Assembly (NCBI GenBank): GCA_024400915.1
Contig: JAKSLX010000012.1
Span: 27,860 to 91,859, forward strand
Length of the DNA: 64,000 nt
Direction of reading: 5' to 3'
Source: Treponema sp.
GTDB lineage: Bacteria > Spirochaetota > Spirochaetia > Treponematales > Treponemataceae
Each line of letters starts with the position of its first letter. The stretch's first letter is position 1. Below the pieces are notes generated by a model. The model worked only from the letters and a program-made list of their open reading frames with translations. It did not search any database and had not been told where the DNA came from. Shown piece after piece: positions 44,063 through 52,179 of the stretch. A program made the position numbers and the translations under genes.

Positions 44063-44923
44063 CATGATTTCTTCATCGCCATTCCTTATGGTAATGAGGC
44101 TCTTGTAGATTATATACGTATTTCCAACCCTGCAATTTTCTTTTGTTTCAAGGGATTCAATATCATTTTTTAACTGGGTTTCAAAATATGCCTTAAGGCT
44201 TTCGGGGATTCCATCCATTGAAGCAGTTTTTGAAATGAAATCAGGTAAAGTTTCCATGTCAAAATATAAGTTTTCACCAATTTCAGGATTCAATGATAAA
44301 TCAGAAATTTCCTTCAGTAAATTTTTCAAGGATTTATAATTTGTAATCTCATAGGAACAATCGTAGACAGCCTTTATTCCTTTATCTTTTCTAGAAGAAA
44401 AAAAATCGTCCAGAGTTTCATTTATCGGTGCATCATGACCATGTCCAACACCTCTATGATCAAGTTCTACATAAAACCAATTTTCCTTCCCGCCACTCAT
44501 CCAATTTTCAGAGGATGATTTTGAAGCCGTAAAATCTGCAGGAATTTTTGTATTCATGAAATTATCAGAATGGAAGCTGAAAGACATACTGTACTTATCA
44601 CGCTGGAAAACATCATAGTCAAACCAATCCCTGTCATAGCTTTCAATCGAAAGCTGTATTTCTTTTTTCTCAAGGGTTTCTGTTTTGCATTCCGTCCGAA
44701 CATAATCTGAGCCTGTGCTGCCAGAATCTTTGGATGAAAAAATTATTCTGTTATTCTCCATCTTTACAATAATTATTGATGTTATAATTACAGAGCCAAC
44801 CAGACTAAAGAAAAAAAAGATAAATGTATATCCATCAAAGTCCCAGTCATTGAGCCTAAGTCCGCCTAGAAAAAATACGCAGAATAAACTTAAGAAAATT
44901 GTCAGTGCCTTTTTCATACTCAT
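44012..44923 (-). CDS. Hypothetical membrane-anchored protein
   Basis: 303 aa. Two N-terminal hydrophobic segments (about 4-22 and 32-52, FIFFFFSLVGSVIITSIIIV) anchor a hydrophilic domain of about 250 residues with no family recognised; it contains YDRDWFDYDVFQRDKYSMSFSFHSDNF and VELDHRGVGHGHD. TATACT (minus strand, 44932-44937) lies 8 bases before the ATG at 44923, with no ribosome site; a second ATG two codons on is equally possible. The end overlaps the dihydrofolate reductase gene. Confidence 0.65.
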   Translation of the reverse strand: MSMKKALTIFLSLFCVFFLGGLRLNDWDFDGYTFIFFFFSLVGSVIITSIIIVKMENNRIIFSSKDSGSTGSDYVRTECKTETLEKKEIQLSIESYDRDWFDYDVFQRDKYSMSFSFHSDNFMNTKIPADFTASKSSSENWMSGGKENWFYVELDHRGVGHGHDAPINETLDDFFSSRKDKGIKAVYDCSYEITNYKSLKNLLKEISDLSLNPEIGENLYFDMETLPDFISKTASMDGIPESLKAYFETQLKNDIESLETKENCRVGNTYIIYKSLITIRNGDEEIMSFIKDLDGRISVIFVH

Positions 44924-45035
44924 ACGCTACAAGTATACATTTTATGCATCTAATACTAAACACTTTTCAAACAATTGAAAGTCGTTTTATAATAAAGAAA
45001 ATTAAAAATGGGAATATTCCCAAAGTGAGGTAAAA

Positions 45036-45206
45036 ATGATTGGTGCTATTTGTATGATTATCAGCGGATTCTTATGTTACTTAAACGGAAAGAAGACAGT
45101 TACTGCAGGAAACGATAAGGGAAAAATCTTTGAATATATTGGTCTTGCAATCTGTGGAATCGGAGTTGTGCTTTTACTAATTCTTTTTATTGTAATCGGA
45201 ATGTAA
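45036..45206 (+). CDS. Small two-helix membrane protein
   Basis: 56 aa, starting MIGAICMIISGFLCYLNGKK and ending LLLILFIVIGM. Two hydrophobic helices flank a short charged loop (TVTAGNDKGK). GTGAGG lies 5-6 bases before the ATG, and a TATAAT is at about 44988. A clear terminator follows. The last 56 bases of the gene and its terminator are duplicated at 49228. The function is unknown. Confidence 0.65.
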   Translation: MIGAICMIISGFLCYLNGKKTVTAGNDKGKIFEYIGLAICGIGVVLLLILFIVIGM

Positions 45207-45280
45207 GAAGAATAAAAGCGGTCGAACATTCGGCCGCTTTTTTTATACCCCCACGGATTCAATCTTGCTGACGAAAAATC
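45151..45280. repeat. 130-bp duplication, copy 1
   Basis: Starts TCTGTGGAATCGGAGTTGTG and ends GACGAAAAATC. It is nearly identical to 49228-49356; the visible differences are A/G at three places and CCC/TC near the end. It covers the 3' end of the 45036 gene, its terminator and 34 bases beyond. Confidence 0.95.
45214..45246 (+). terminator. Terminator of the small membrane protein gene
   Basis: AAAGCGGTCG pairs with CGGCCGCTTT (one G-U), ending in T7. Confidence 0.8.
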
Positions 45281-45437
45281 TGCAGCTTTCGTCTAAGTTA
45301 AAGTCCTAGAAAACGTACACACTTTCTAGCGGAATTTTATCACCCGTTTTGACATTAGCTACGAAAAAACTGCATCTATGAAGTAAAAAAAATTTATATA
45401 ATAAATTTTCTTCCGATAATTTAGAAGGAGTAAAGAT

Positions 45438-46001
45438 ATGGTTTCTATTATTGGTAGCACAGAAGTATTAGAATTTCGTGATGGAATTTTTGCATTGAGA
45501 ACAAGGCGTTTTGGAACAGTTGCAGAAATTATGATTAAAAAGCTTTATAACTTTGAAGAATCCGGTTCATTAGCTTTTGACAAAAAAGATATAAAAACAA
45601 ATGAAAGAATTGAAGTAAAATTCTCAACAGTAATGAAAGAAAATGATGATAAGATCAGGGATGATAATGTAATTGATCAATGTAAAAAAGCAAACTTGGC
45701 CAATAGAGCCATGGCGTCAAACGAAGTAGATGATTTTAATTTTGATTGTAATATACAACAAGTGAAACGCAGAGAATTTGATGTTTTGTATTATGGCCTT
45801 TTTTTTGCAGATGTAATTGAGATTTACAAGATGTATAGTGAAGATATTCTTTCTTGTCCTGGATATTCCGATAAGCAGCATAGAGGGAATGAAGGTGAAG
45901 GACAGTTTCACTTAAATCAAGATAATATTTCATACCATAGAAACGAACATCAGGTTCTCTCAATTTCTTATCAGGAATTATACGATTTATTTAAAAAGTA
46001 A
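45438..46001 (+). CDS. Putative type II restriction endonuclease (PD-(D/E)XK-like)
   Basis: 187 aa. The pattern LAFDKKDIKTNERIEVKFSTV has an Asp followed about 13 residues on by Glu-X-Lys, the layout of a PD-(D/E)XK nuclease core. Later it has VKRREFDVLYYGLFFADVIEIYKM and YSDKQHRGNEGEGQFHLN. It is convergent with, and 55 bases from, an N6-adenine methyltransferase, and both are AT-rich and lie between the duplicated 130-bp segments. The endonuclease role is inferred from the motif and context; no specific family was recognised. AGAAGGAG precedes the ATG. Confidence 0.55.
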   Translation: MVSIIGSTEVLEFRDGIFALRTRRFGTVAEIMIKKLYNFEESGSLAFDKKDIKTNERIEVKFSTVMKENDDKIRDDNVIDQCKKANLANRAMASNEVDDFNFDCNIQQVKRREFDVLYYGLFFADVIEIYKMYSEDILSCPGYSDKQHRGNEGEGQFHLNQDNISYHRNEHQVLSISYQELYDLFKK

Positions 46002-46002
46002 T

Positions 46003-46058
46003 AACAAAAACGAGGCTTCCTAATGAAGTCACTTCAGTACAGGGCCTTGCTTTTTGTT
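46003..46058. terminator. Bidirectional terminator between endonuclease and methyltransferase genes
   Basis: AACAAAAACGAGGC (46003-46016) is nearly complementary to GGCCTTGCTTTTTGTT (46043-46058), with an inner GAAGTcACTTC. Confidence 0.55.
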
Positions 46059-48222
46059 AACAAAGAAATTCATTTCCATTATCAATAACATTTTTGATAA
46101 TATCTTGTTCGCTACTATCCAATTTGAACAAATTACAAATTTTTTGATCTAATTCGTTGTATATAGATTCAGAGAGTGCAATATCGGTTGATTTAATGAG
46201 TAAATCAACTAGTTTGATAAAATCTGCCTGTTCTTGCTGAGTAATAATTGGTAATGGAATGCTTTCGATATGTGAACGCAAAACTTTTATGGAATTAAAC
46301 TCTTTTTTAAATAGAAATTGTGCAATCCTTGAGTTTAAAATACACATTATATACTTAATATTTAATGTTGGAAGTTTAGGAATAACTATATTACAACTAT
46401 TAAGGGAGAGTGTTTGTTTGTTATCATAAGCAAAAACAAGTTGATTACATATAAAACGATAAAACAATTTTTCTTCAGTTCTATATAACTCAGTTGGAGC
46501 TACTTGCTGAAATTTTTCAGGCCTGAAAATTATATAATTATATGAAGGTTTAATTTTGTATTTACAGATATCTGACCCCTTCAAAACAATTTCATTGTCA
46601 TTATTTTTCTCATTGAAAACATAATCTTTGTTATTTCCTGTAACAATTCCAAGAGCAAAATCAGCATTTCCTAAAAGAGTTGTGCAATTTTCTGTTTTCT
46701 TGATTTTTTCCAATAATTGATATTCTTCGTCATTTGTAAGAAAACTTAAATAAGCAGAATTTAACTTCCTTTCAGTGTGGATCTCAAATTGCCTACCGCC
46801 ATCATTTATTATCATTCCAATAGTTGAATGAGTTTGTTTATTCTTTTCCAATTTAATTATAATGCAGGGACATTGAACTCCATCAAAAGCATTTCCAAGG
46901 AATTCAATCCTTTTAATATTTGATGTATCAATTATTATTTGGCGAATAACAGAATGAGACTTTACATTAAGTATGGCCTCAGGTAATACAAATGCAATCT
47001 GACCATTTACTGCTAATGTATTTAGGGCTTTTTCGATAAAAACATCATATGATTCTATGCTAGTATTTAAAGCGGATTTATATAGTTTTTTTAGAACTTT
47101 TTTTTGGTCAACTGAAAAATCATATCCCCATGGTGGATTTCCGATAATTAAAGAGAAATCAGATATTGAAAAATTTGTAAGGAAATCCATCTCACAGATA
47201 TGCGATTTAATGATATCTAATGAAATATCTCCATATCTAAGTGCCATGTTTATTCTTGCAATTCTGACACTTTGAGAATCTACGTCAATTCCATAAATAC
47301 TGTCAAACGATATTTTTTCTGATAATTGAATCAAAAAATTTCCTGTCCCACAACATGGATCTAAAATTTTAGTATTTTCATTTATGGAAAGAGATGAAAC
47401 TAATCTATTAACAACCTTTGTTGGTGTATAGTAAGCTCCTGTAGCCTTTCTATTTCCAATATTTTTACATGATATATATATAAGACCTAATACATCTTCT
47501 TTTTTTTCATATATGTAATCAAAATCAAATAAAGAAGGATGTTTATAATAAAACTCTAAAGCACATTCTTTGTTAAGAATCATCTCATCAATAAGTGTAT
47601 ATTCCCTTATTGCGATGTTTCCTGTTATATATTCCTTGAATAAAGAAAGTTCAGAATTATGTGGGATATTATTTTTTGAAAAAACAAAGTGAATAGCACA
47701 ATCAGCTAAAAAGTAACCAATAATTTCTTCCGTCAATTCAATTGACTTTGAGTCGATTTCATTCAGCAGATTTTGAACTAAACTAATATTACGACATTTT
47801 TCGGTAATATAGGAATTGTACAAATTGTTACCAGAGATAAACTTTTTATTTCTACGACTTTTTAAGGAATCGTTTGTACCAGATTTTAAATCATCAGAAA
47901 GAGAGTTTACATATTCTCTTTCAAAATAAGGAGTTTTATTTTCATAAAAAGCAGGTTTTATTTTATTAAGTTTAATCCAGTTTCTACCGGTTGCTACAGA
48001 GATTGATAGAGTTTTACATACTTCACAAAGATTTAAAAAACATTCATCTGATGGCGAAACTGATAGCCTTCCATCTAACGGTTTTTCAGCAGATTCAGGA
48101 ATTAACCATACCCCACTAACCATTGTACAATCTTTTATTCTATTAGCTTCGCAAAGTTTTTGTATTCTTCTCTCTGATATACTAAATTTTTTAGCAGCCT
48201 CTTTTACTGAAATATAGTTCAT
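46057..48222 (-). CDS. N6-adenine DNA methyltransferase with N-terminal HTH domains
   Basis: 721 aa. Residues 1-48 form a MerR/excisionase-like HTH (YISVKEAAKKFSISERRIQKLCEAN); a second, similar HTH-like stretch (LCEVCKTLSISVATGRNWI) lies near 70-100. The gamma-type methyltransferase core has motif X (GAYYTPTKVVNRLV), motif I (ILDPCCGTGNFLIQL) and motif IV (NPPWGYDF). The C-terminal target-recognition part ends SIPLPIITQQEQADFIKL. It should methylate adenine to protect against the endonuclease encoded opposite. AGAAGGGGAG precedes the ATG. The gene is clearly more AT-rich than its neighbours, suggesting transfer. Confidence 0.88.
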   Translation of the reverse strand: MNYISVKEAAKKFSISERRIQKLCEANRIKDCTMVSGVWLIPESAEKPLDGRLSVSPSDECFLNLCEVCKTLSISVATGRNWIKLNKIKPAFYENKTPYFEREYVNSLSDDLKSGTNDSLKSRRNKKFISGNNLYNSYITEKCRNISLVQNLLNEIDSKSIELTEEIIGYFLADCAIHFVFSKNNIPHNSELSLFKEYITGNIAIREYTLIDEMILNKECALEFYYKHPSLFDFDYIYEKKEDVLGLIYISCKNIGNRKATGAYYTPTKVVNRLVSSLSINENTKILDPCCGTGNFLIQLSEKISFDSIYGIDVDSQSVRIARINMALRYGDISLDIIKSHICEMDFLTNFSISDFSLIIGNPPWGYDFSVDQKKVLKKLYKSALNTSIESYDVFIEKALNTLAVNGQIAFVLPEAILNVKSHSVIRQIIIDTSNIKRIEFLGNAFDGVQCPCIIIKLEKNKQTHSTIGMIINDGGRQFEIHTERKLNSAYLSFLTNDEEYQLLEKIKKTENCTTLLGNADFALGIVTGNNKDYVFNEKNNDNEIVLKGSDICKYKIKPSYNYIIFRPEKFQQVAPTELYRTEEKLFYRFICNQLVFAYDNKQTLSLNSCNIVIPKLPTLNIKYIMCILNSRIAQFLFKKEFNSIKVLRSHIESIPLPIITQQEQADFIKLVDLLIKSTDIALSESIYNELDQKICNLFKLDSSEQDIIKNVIDNGNEFLC

Positions 48223-48280
48223 AGCTCCCCTTCTTGCTTTATATAATATTTTAAAAAATACGGCTTAGCGAATAAAACAA

Positions 48281-48309
48281 ATATTAATTTTACTATAAGT
48301 ATTTGTCAA
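48281..48309 (-). promoter_or_regulatory. Promoter of the methyltransferase gene
   Basis: Minus strand: TTGACA (48304-48309), 17-base spacer, TAATAT (48281-48286). The leader is about 50 bases. No other gene is seen in 48223-48461. Confidence 0.65.
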
Positions 48310-48400
48310 TGCCGCATATATAATTTGTAAACTAATTATCCTTCCATGGCTCATAATCCAAAAAACAAAGTCTTGTTGGTAAGAGCAATGTTTCTCTAAC

Positions 48401-48440
48401 AAAAAAAAGGAGAAGACAGAAGAAAATTCCGACTTCTCCG
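48401..48440 (-). terminator. Terminator of the 48462 gene
   Basis: Minus strand: GGAGAAG pairs with CTTCTCC and runs into T8. Confidence 0.75.
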
Positions 48441-48461
48441 TCCGCAATTTAAGAATGATTT

Positions 48462-48872
48462 TTAGTCTGCATCATATAAGGCAACTTTAATGCTATTAAG
48501 AAAGGCTTCATGTTTTTTGTTAACAATAGATTTGAATTCTCTCAATTTTCCCTGAATACCAATTTCAATTTTTGTCTGATTATTTTCAGTTGAAACATAA
48601 ACGGAGTAGAAGAATCCCATGTGGCTCATGGAAGCTTTTTCTTCAAAGACGATAACTTTTTTAGATTCATCCATTGCTTCAATTCCATATCTTCCTGACT
48701 GTCCGAATTTAACTATTTTTTTGAAAACTTCGTCATTGTTTTTTTCTGATGTAATGACGAAAATTTTCTTTGGTTTTTTATCAATCCAAACAGAAGCTTT
48801 TTTCTTGCTTACGGTAAGGAATACGATGCAGACAACCAAAATAATCACCATGGTTGGCATTCCAAAAATCAT
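48462..48872 (-). CDS. Hypothetical single-pass membrane protein
   Basis: 136 aa from the ATG at 48870-48872, which follows AAGGAGA. One N-terminal helix (MPTMVIILVVCIVFLTV) is followed by a cytoplasmic-type domain (KKIFVITSEKNNDEVFKKIVKFGQSGRYGIEAMDESKKVIVFEEKAS) with a steroidogenic-acute-like alpha-beta pattern, but no family is recognised. It lies inside the segment bounded by the 130-bp duplications. Its relation to the restriction-modification genes is unknown. Confidence 0.65.
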   Translation of the reverse strand: MIFGMPTMVIILVVCIVFLTVSKKKASVWIDKKPKKIFVITSEKNNDEVFKKIVKFGQSGRYGIEAMDESKKVIVFEEKASMSHMGFFYSVYVSTENNQTKIEIGIQGKLREFKSIVNKKHEAFLNSIKVALYDAD

Positions 48873-48885
48873 TTGTTTCTCCTTG

Positions 48886-48963
48886 TTAAAATCGAGCAAG
48901 CGTTAGCGATGCTCGATTTTAATTTCATTTTGTCAATGAATTTAAAGGCATACCTTTAAATTC
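48886..48963. repeat. Cluster of perfect hairpins
   Basis: TTAAAATCGAGCA (48886-48898) pairs with TGCTCGATTTTAA (48910-48922). GAATTTAAAGG (48938-48948) pairs with CCTTTAAATTC (48953-48963). It lies just upstream of the ribosome site of the 48462 gene. Confidence 0.75.
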
Positions 48964-48985
48964 AAAAACTTTTGGAGACTCTGGG

Positions 48986-49105
48986 CTAACGATCCCAGTC
49001 CATTTCCTTTCGCTTGTGCTTCATGTGAACATGAACATTTTCAGGATTCTTTTTGACTTTTTTAATGTGAATGTAATCAGGTTTATTTCTGCCTTGTGAA
49101 GTCAT
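48986..49105 (-). CDS. Possible small basic protein
   Basis: 39 aa, starting MTSQGRNKPDYIHIKKVKKN and rich in Lys, His and Asn. The start overlaps the stop of the gene fragment at 49102 (ATGA), as in translationally coupled genes. No clear ribosome site and no family. It may be a real small gene or a leftover of the disrupted locus. Confidence 0.3.
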   Translation of the reverse strand: MTSQGRNKPDYIHIKKVKKNPENVHVHMKHKRKEMDWDR

Positions 49106-49227
49106 GCTCCGATTTTGTGTCCTAGTTCGTTGAACCATGTGCAAAGGCCTTTTCCAGCACCTTTGGACGCCATAAGTCTGGCATCATCAAACTTGTGTAG
49201 GTTGATACGGTTGAATCGCTTAGGTTT
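49102..49227 (-). pseudogene. 5'-truncated gene fragment at the duplication junction
   Basis: The minus strand stays open and reads KPKRFNRINLHKFDDARLMA followed by SKGAGKGLCTWFNELGHKIGA, then stop. It has no usable start: upstream, the frame runs into the 130-bp duplicate and meets a TAA there. It looks like the C-terminal 40 or so residues of a gene cut by the rearrangement. No family is recognised. Confidence 0.4.
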
Positions 49228-49356
49228 TCTGTGGAATCGGAGTTGTGCTTTTACTAATTCTTTTTATTGTGATCGGAATGTAAGAAGAATGAAAGCGGTC
49301 GAACATTCGGCCGCTTTTTTTATACCTCACGGATTCAATCTTGCTGACGAAAAGTC
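49228..49356. repeat. 130-bp duplication, copy 2
   Basis: Second copy of 45151-45280, including the 3' end of the small membrane protein gene and its terminator hairpin. It sits between the gene fragment and the convergent MATE gene. The copies are in the same orientation and about 3.95 kb apart. Confidence 0.95.
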
Positions 49357-49365
49357 ATTGAATTT

Positions 49366-50730
49366 TTACAGCTTGTTTTGCTTTACATCATTCCAAAAAA
49401 TTTTCAGATAGATGAAGCATATGATAATCTGCATCACCGTTGAGCTTGGAGTTGCAAGAGAAAGATAGAAGATTGAATCAGGATAGAAATGATTTATTAC
49501 AAAAGACAAGGGAACGCGAATACAGAAGGCACCGAAGATTCCCTGAAGCATTACGAACTTTGTTTTTCCTGCCCCGTTGTAGAATCCGATGAAGCAGAAC
49601 AAAAAGGATGTAAACAATACATCAATCGAATATCCCTTAAGGTACTGCCAGCCTGCAAAGACAACATCATTTTCCTTGCTGAACATTTCGCAGAGAAGGT
49701 CTCCGTGAAAGAATCCAAGCCATGCAATGAAAACTGCAACAATGAGGGAACTTCCGATTCCGCAGATCAAAGCCTTTACTGCCCTACCCATTTTCTTTGC
49801 ACCGTAATTCTGTGCAACAACAGAACTCATGGACTGACTGAAAGATGAAGGAACAAGCATGATGAATCCGCAGAGTTTTTCTGCAATGCCGATTCCTGCA
49901 CTGGCAACAACACCCATGGAATTGACGATGGCATTCAAAAAGAAAAAGGAGATGCTTACGAGCAGGTCCTGGAAAGCAACTGGAGTTCCAAGTTTCAAAA
50001 TCCTTGCGTTCAATGAAGAATTGAATTTAATCATCTTCAGGTTGAAAGTAAAAGGCAAGTCCATCCTTACAATGATAAAAAGGGAAATTATTACGCTCAA
50101 GGCCTGGGCAAGAACTGTTGCAATGGCAGCACCTGCAGAACCCATTTTAAGAACCGCAACAAAAAACAAATCGCCAAAAACATTGAATACACTTGCAATG
50201 GCAACGATTATCAAAGGAAGCCTGCTATTACCAAGTCCGCGGAAAATTGCACCCAAAAGATTGTATGAAACGATAAAAAGAATTCCTGCACTGCAGATGA
50301 TCATGTAACTTTTGCAGTAAGCAACAGCTTCTACAGGAACCTTGAGTACACTAATCCATGAGGTCGTTGTAAAAATCATGAGAACAGAAGTAATCATTGC
50401 AATGATGAAGAAAAGCACGATTCCACTGCCGATGATTTTTCCTGCTTCTTCAAGTTTCTTTTCACCAATCCTCTGACCAAGAAGAATTGTCATGCCAAGG
50501 GAAATGCCAGTAATCACATTGGAAATGGTCATCATGATGTGGCTTCCGTTGGAAACTGCAGAAACGGCTGCCGCATCACAGAACTGACCGATTATTATTA
50601 AATCCACGGCTCCATACATTGTCTGCAGGAGCATTGCAAAAAGGATTGGAAATGCAAATTTCAAAAGTGGCCCAAGGATTGAACCTTCCGTAAAATCAGA
50701 GACTGTTTTCATAGAAAAGAATTTATCCAA
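49366..50730 (-). CDS. MATE-family efflux transporter
   Basis: 454 aa with twelve predicted membrane helices in two halves. The first half has FAFPILFAMLLQTMYGAVDLIIIGQF and AVSAVSNGSHIMMTI, with GMTILLGQRIGEKK; the second has GTPVAFQDLLVSISFFFLNAIVN, VSAGIGIAEKL-like VASAGIGIAEKLCGF and SMSSVVAQNYGAKK. These match the NorM/DinF type. It exports cationic compounds or metabolites using Na+ or H+. The substrate is not predictable. The 3' end lies 10 bases from duplication copy 2. Confidence 0.92.
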   Translation of the reverse strand: MDKFFSMKTVSDFTEGSILGPLLKFAFPILFAMLLQTMYGAVDLIIIGQFCDAAAVSAVSNGSHIMMTISNVITGISLGMTILLGQRIGEKKLEEAGKIIGSGIVLFFIIAMITSVLMIFTTTSWISVLKVPVEAVAYCKSYMIICSAGILFIVSYNLLGAIFRGLGNSRLPLIIVAIASVFNVFGDLFFVAVLKMGSAGAAIATVLAQALSVIISLFIIVRMDLPFTFNLKMIKFNSSLNARILKLGTPVAFQDLLVSISFFFLNAIVNSMGVVASAGIGIAEKLCGFIMLVPSSFSQSMSSVVAQNYGAKKMGRAVKALICGIGSSLIVAVFIAWLGFFHGDLLCEMFSKENDVVFAGWQYLKGYSIDVLFTSFLFCFIGFYNGAGKTKFVMLQGIFGAFCIRVPLSFVINHFYPDSIFYLSLATPSSTVMQIIICFIYLKIFWNDVKQNKL

Positions 50731-50760
50731 TATGGAAGATTAAATCAATTGAGGCAATTT

Positions 50761-52179
50761 TTACTTCACTGTTTCTATAAAATCAATGGAGATCAGGTCG
50801 TCACCACGCTTTTCTATGGACATGTGCTTGTCATTTTCGAAGGAGTAGAAAATTTCTTCCATGGAAAAATCATGTTCTTCAATTACTTTCAACACGACTT
50901 CAGGAAAAGCTTTTTCCCTTTTTAGAATCTGACAGAATGTTTCAAGATCACATCTATTTAAAACGAACCTCTGAAAAAATCCAGAGTCCCTTACATTTAT
51001 ATTGGAACAGATTTCATGCACAATCATCTTTGCTGTACTAAAATCATTGGCCCTATACTTTCCATACCAAATGTTGGATCCATTTTTACTGCATAAATCA
51101 TAGAGCCAGTTTCCAAGCCTTTTGTTTTGAACGGCATCTTCTGGACCGCATGGTCTTGTTGGAACCTGAATGTTATATTCTTTTTTACCCATCTCCTTCC
51201 ATAGATTTATGTTGTAAAGGCCTGGATTATCTGGACCAGCAACACAATTATGGGATTCAATCTCGGGGCAATTTTCAATGGCAATGAGATATCCGAATCT
51301 GTCATCAGTGAACAGTTTGAAATTTGAAAGGGCAGAAAAAGATTGAGGTGACTCGCGAATAACCTTTGCCTCATAGAATTTTCTGCTCTTCCTATCAACC
51401 ACATTCTTAATTATATGGATCTGTTCATCGACATATTCTTTAGATGCAAGAGGATGACAGTTTCCACGCCAGCCGTCCTCATCAGAAAGAAAGCTCCCGA
51501 AAAAAATCTTTTCCCTTTTTTCCCTTTTCTTTATTTCCTGAATCGCCTTTTCTTTTTCCTCTTCAAGATGAGCCTTCAGAATTTCATAGTCACGATTGAT
51601 GCTGAATTCTTTCAGGTACATATCAACATCTTTTACTATTCCTTCAATCTTCCAATATTTCCTGTTTCCAAACAGATCTTCACCGCTTACTGTCAGCCAG
51701 TACTGTGCGTAAAAACTTATGTTGCTGAACAAATACTTTCCGTCGTATGGAAAAGAAGGCGCGTATTTTTTAAGATCAAAAACAAAATCATCCAAAGTGT
51801 GATTTTCAAAATACTTTTTGTCATAGTCAGCAATAAAATTCTGACCACCTGCAAAGTCATCGCAGTACACTTCACTTATATAAAAGGTTCCGTCTGCTTT
51901 CTGAAAAAGGGATTTGTCATGATATGCATACGAAACATCTCTCCCTCTTTCCCCTTCGATTGCAGTATCAATATACATTACACGGACAGCATCTTCATAT
52001 TCTAATAATTTTTCTTCTTCCTCTTTTGTTTTTCCCCAACTGCTAAAATAATGCGTCCTGCCAATTATACGTTCAGCATCTTCCGGGGATTCTGCAGCAC
52101 CAGTGGGATCCGATATATATCCCAAAGGCTTATATTTCTTTTTCATATTTTCAGCATCCTTTTCAATTTTATTTTTCAT
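50761..52179 (-). CDS. Hypothetical cytoplasmic protein
   Basis: 472 aa, no signal peptide or membrane helix. No family is recognised. It is rich in aromatic and charged residues, with VEHICS-like AKMIVHEICSNINVRDSGFF, a charged coiled-coil-like helix (YEILKAHLEEEKEKAIQEIKKREKREK, about 215-245), and GWRGNCHPLASKEYVDEQIHII. The ATG at 52177-52179 overlaps the stop of the upstream SH3 lipoprotein gene, so the two are probably translationally coupled; an ATG 33 bases on, after AAAGGA, is an alternative start. Confidence 0.6.
   Translation of the reverse strand: MKNKIEKDAENMKKKYKPLGYISDPTGAAESPEDAERIIGRTHYFSSWGKTKEEEEKLLEYEDAVRVMYIDTAIEGERGRDVSYAYHDKSLFQKADGTFYISEVYCDDFAGGQNFIADYDKKYFENHTLDDFVFDLKKYAPSFPYDGKYLFSNISFYAQYWLTVSGEDLFGNRKYWKIEGIVKDVDMYLKEFSINRDYEILKAHLEEEKEKAIQEIKKREKREKIFFGSFLSDEDGWRGNCHPLASKEYVDEQIHIIKNVVDRKSRKFYEAKVIRESPQSFSALSNFKLFTDDRFGYLIAIENCPEIESHNCVAGPDNPGLYNINLWKEMGKKEYNIQVPTRPCGPEDAVQNKRLGNWLYDLCSKNGSNIWYGKYRANDFSTAKMIVHEICSNINVRDSGFFQRFVLNRCDLETFCQILKREKAFPEVVLKVIEEHDFSMEEIFYSFENDKHMSIEKRGDDLISIDFIETVK

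Noticed and set aside
45281..49227. Search for an integrase or transposase to explain the duplication-bounded island
   Set aside because: No reading frame there shows recombinase motifs; the mobile origin is inferred only from the duplication and the composition.
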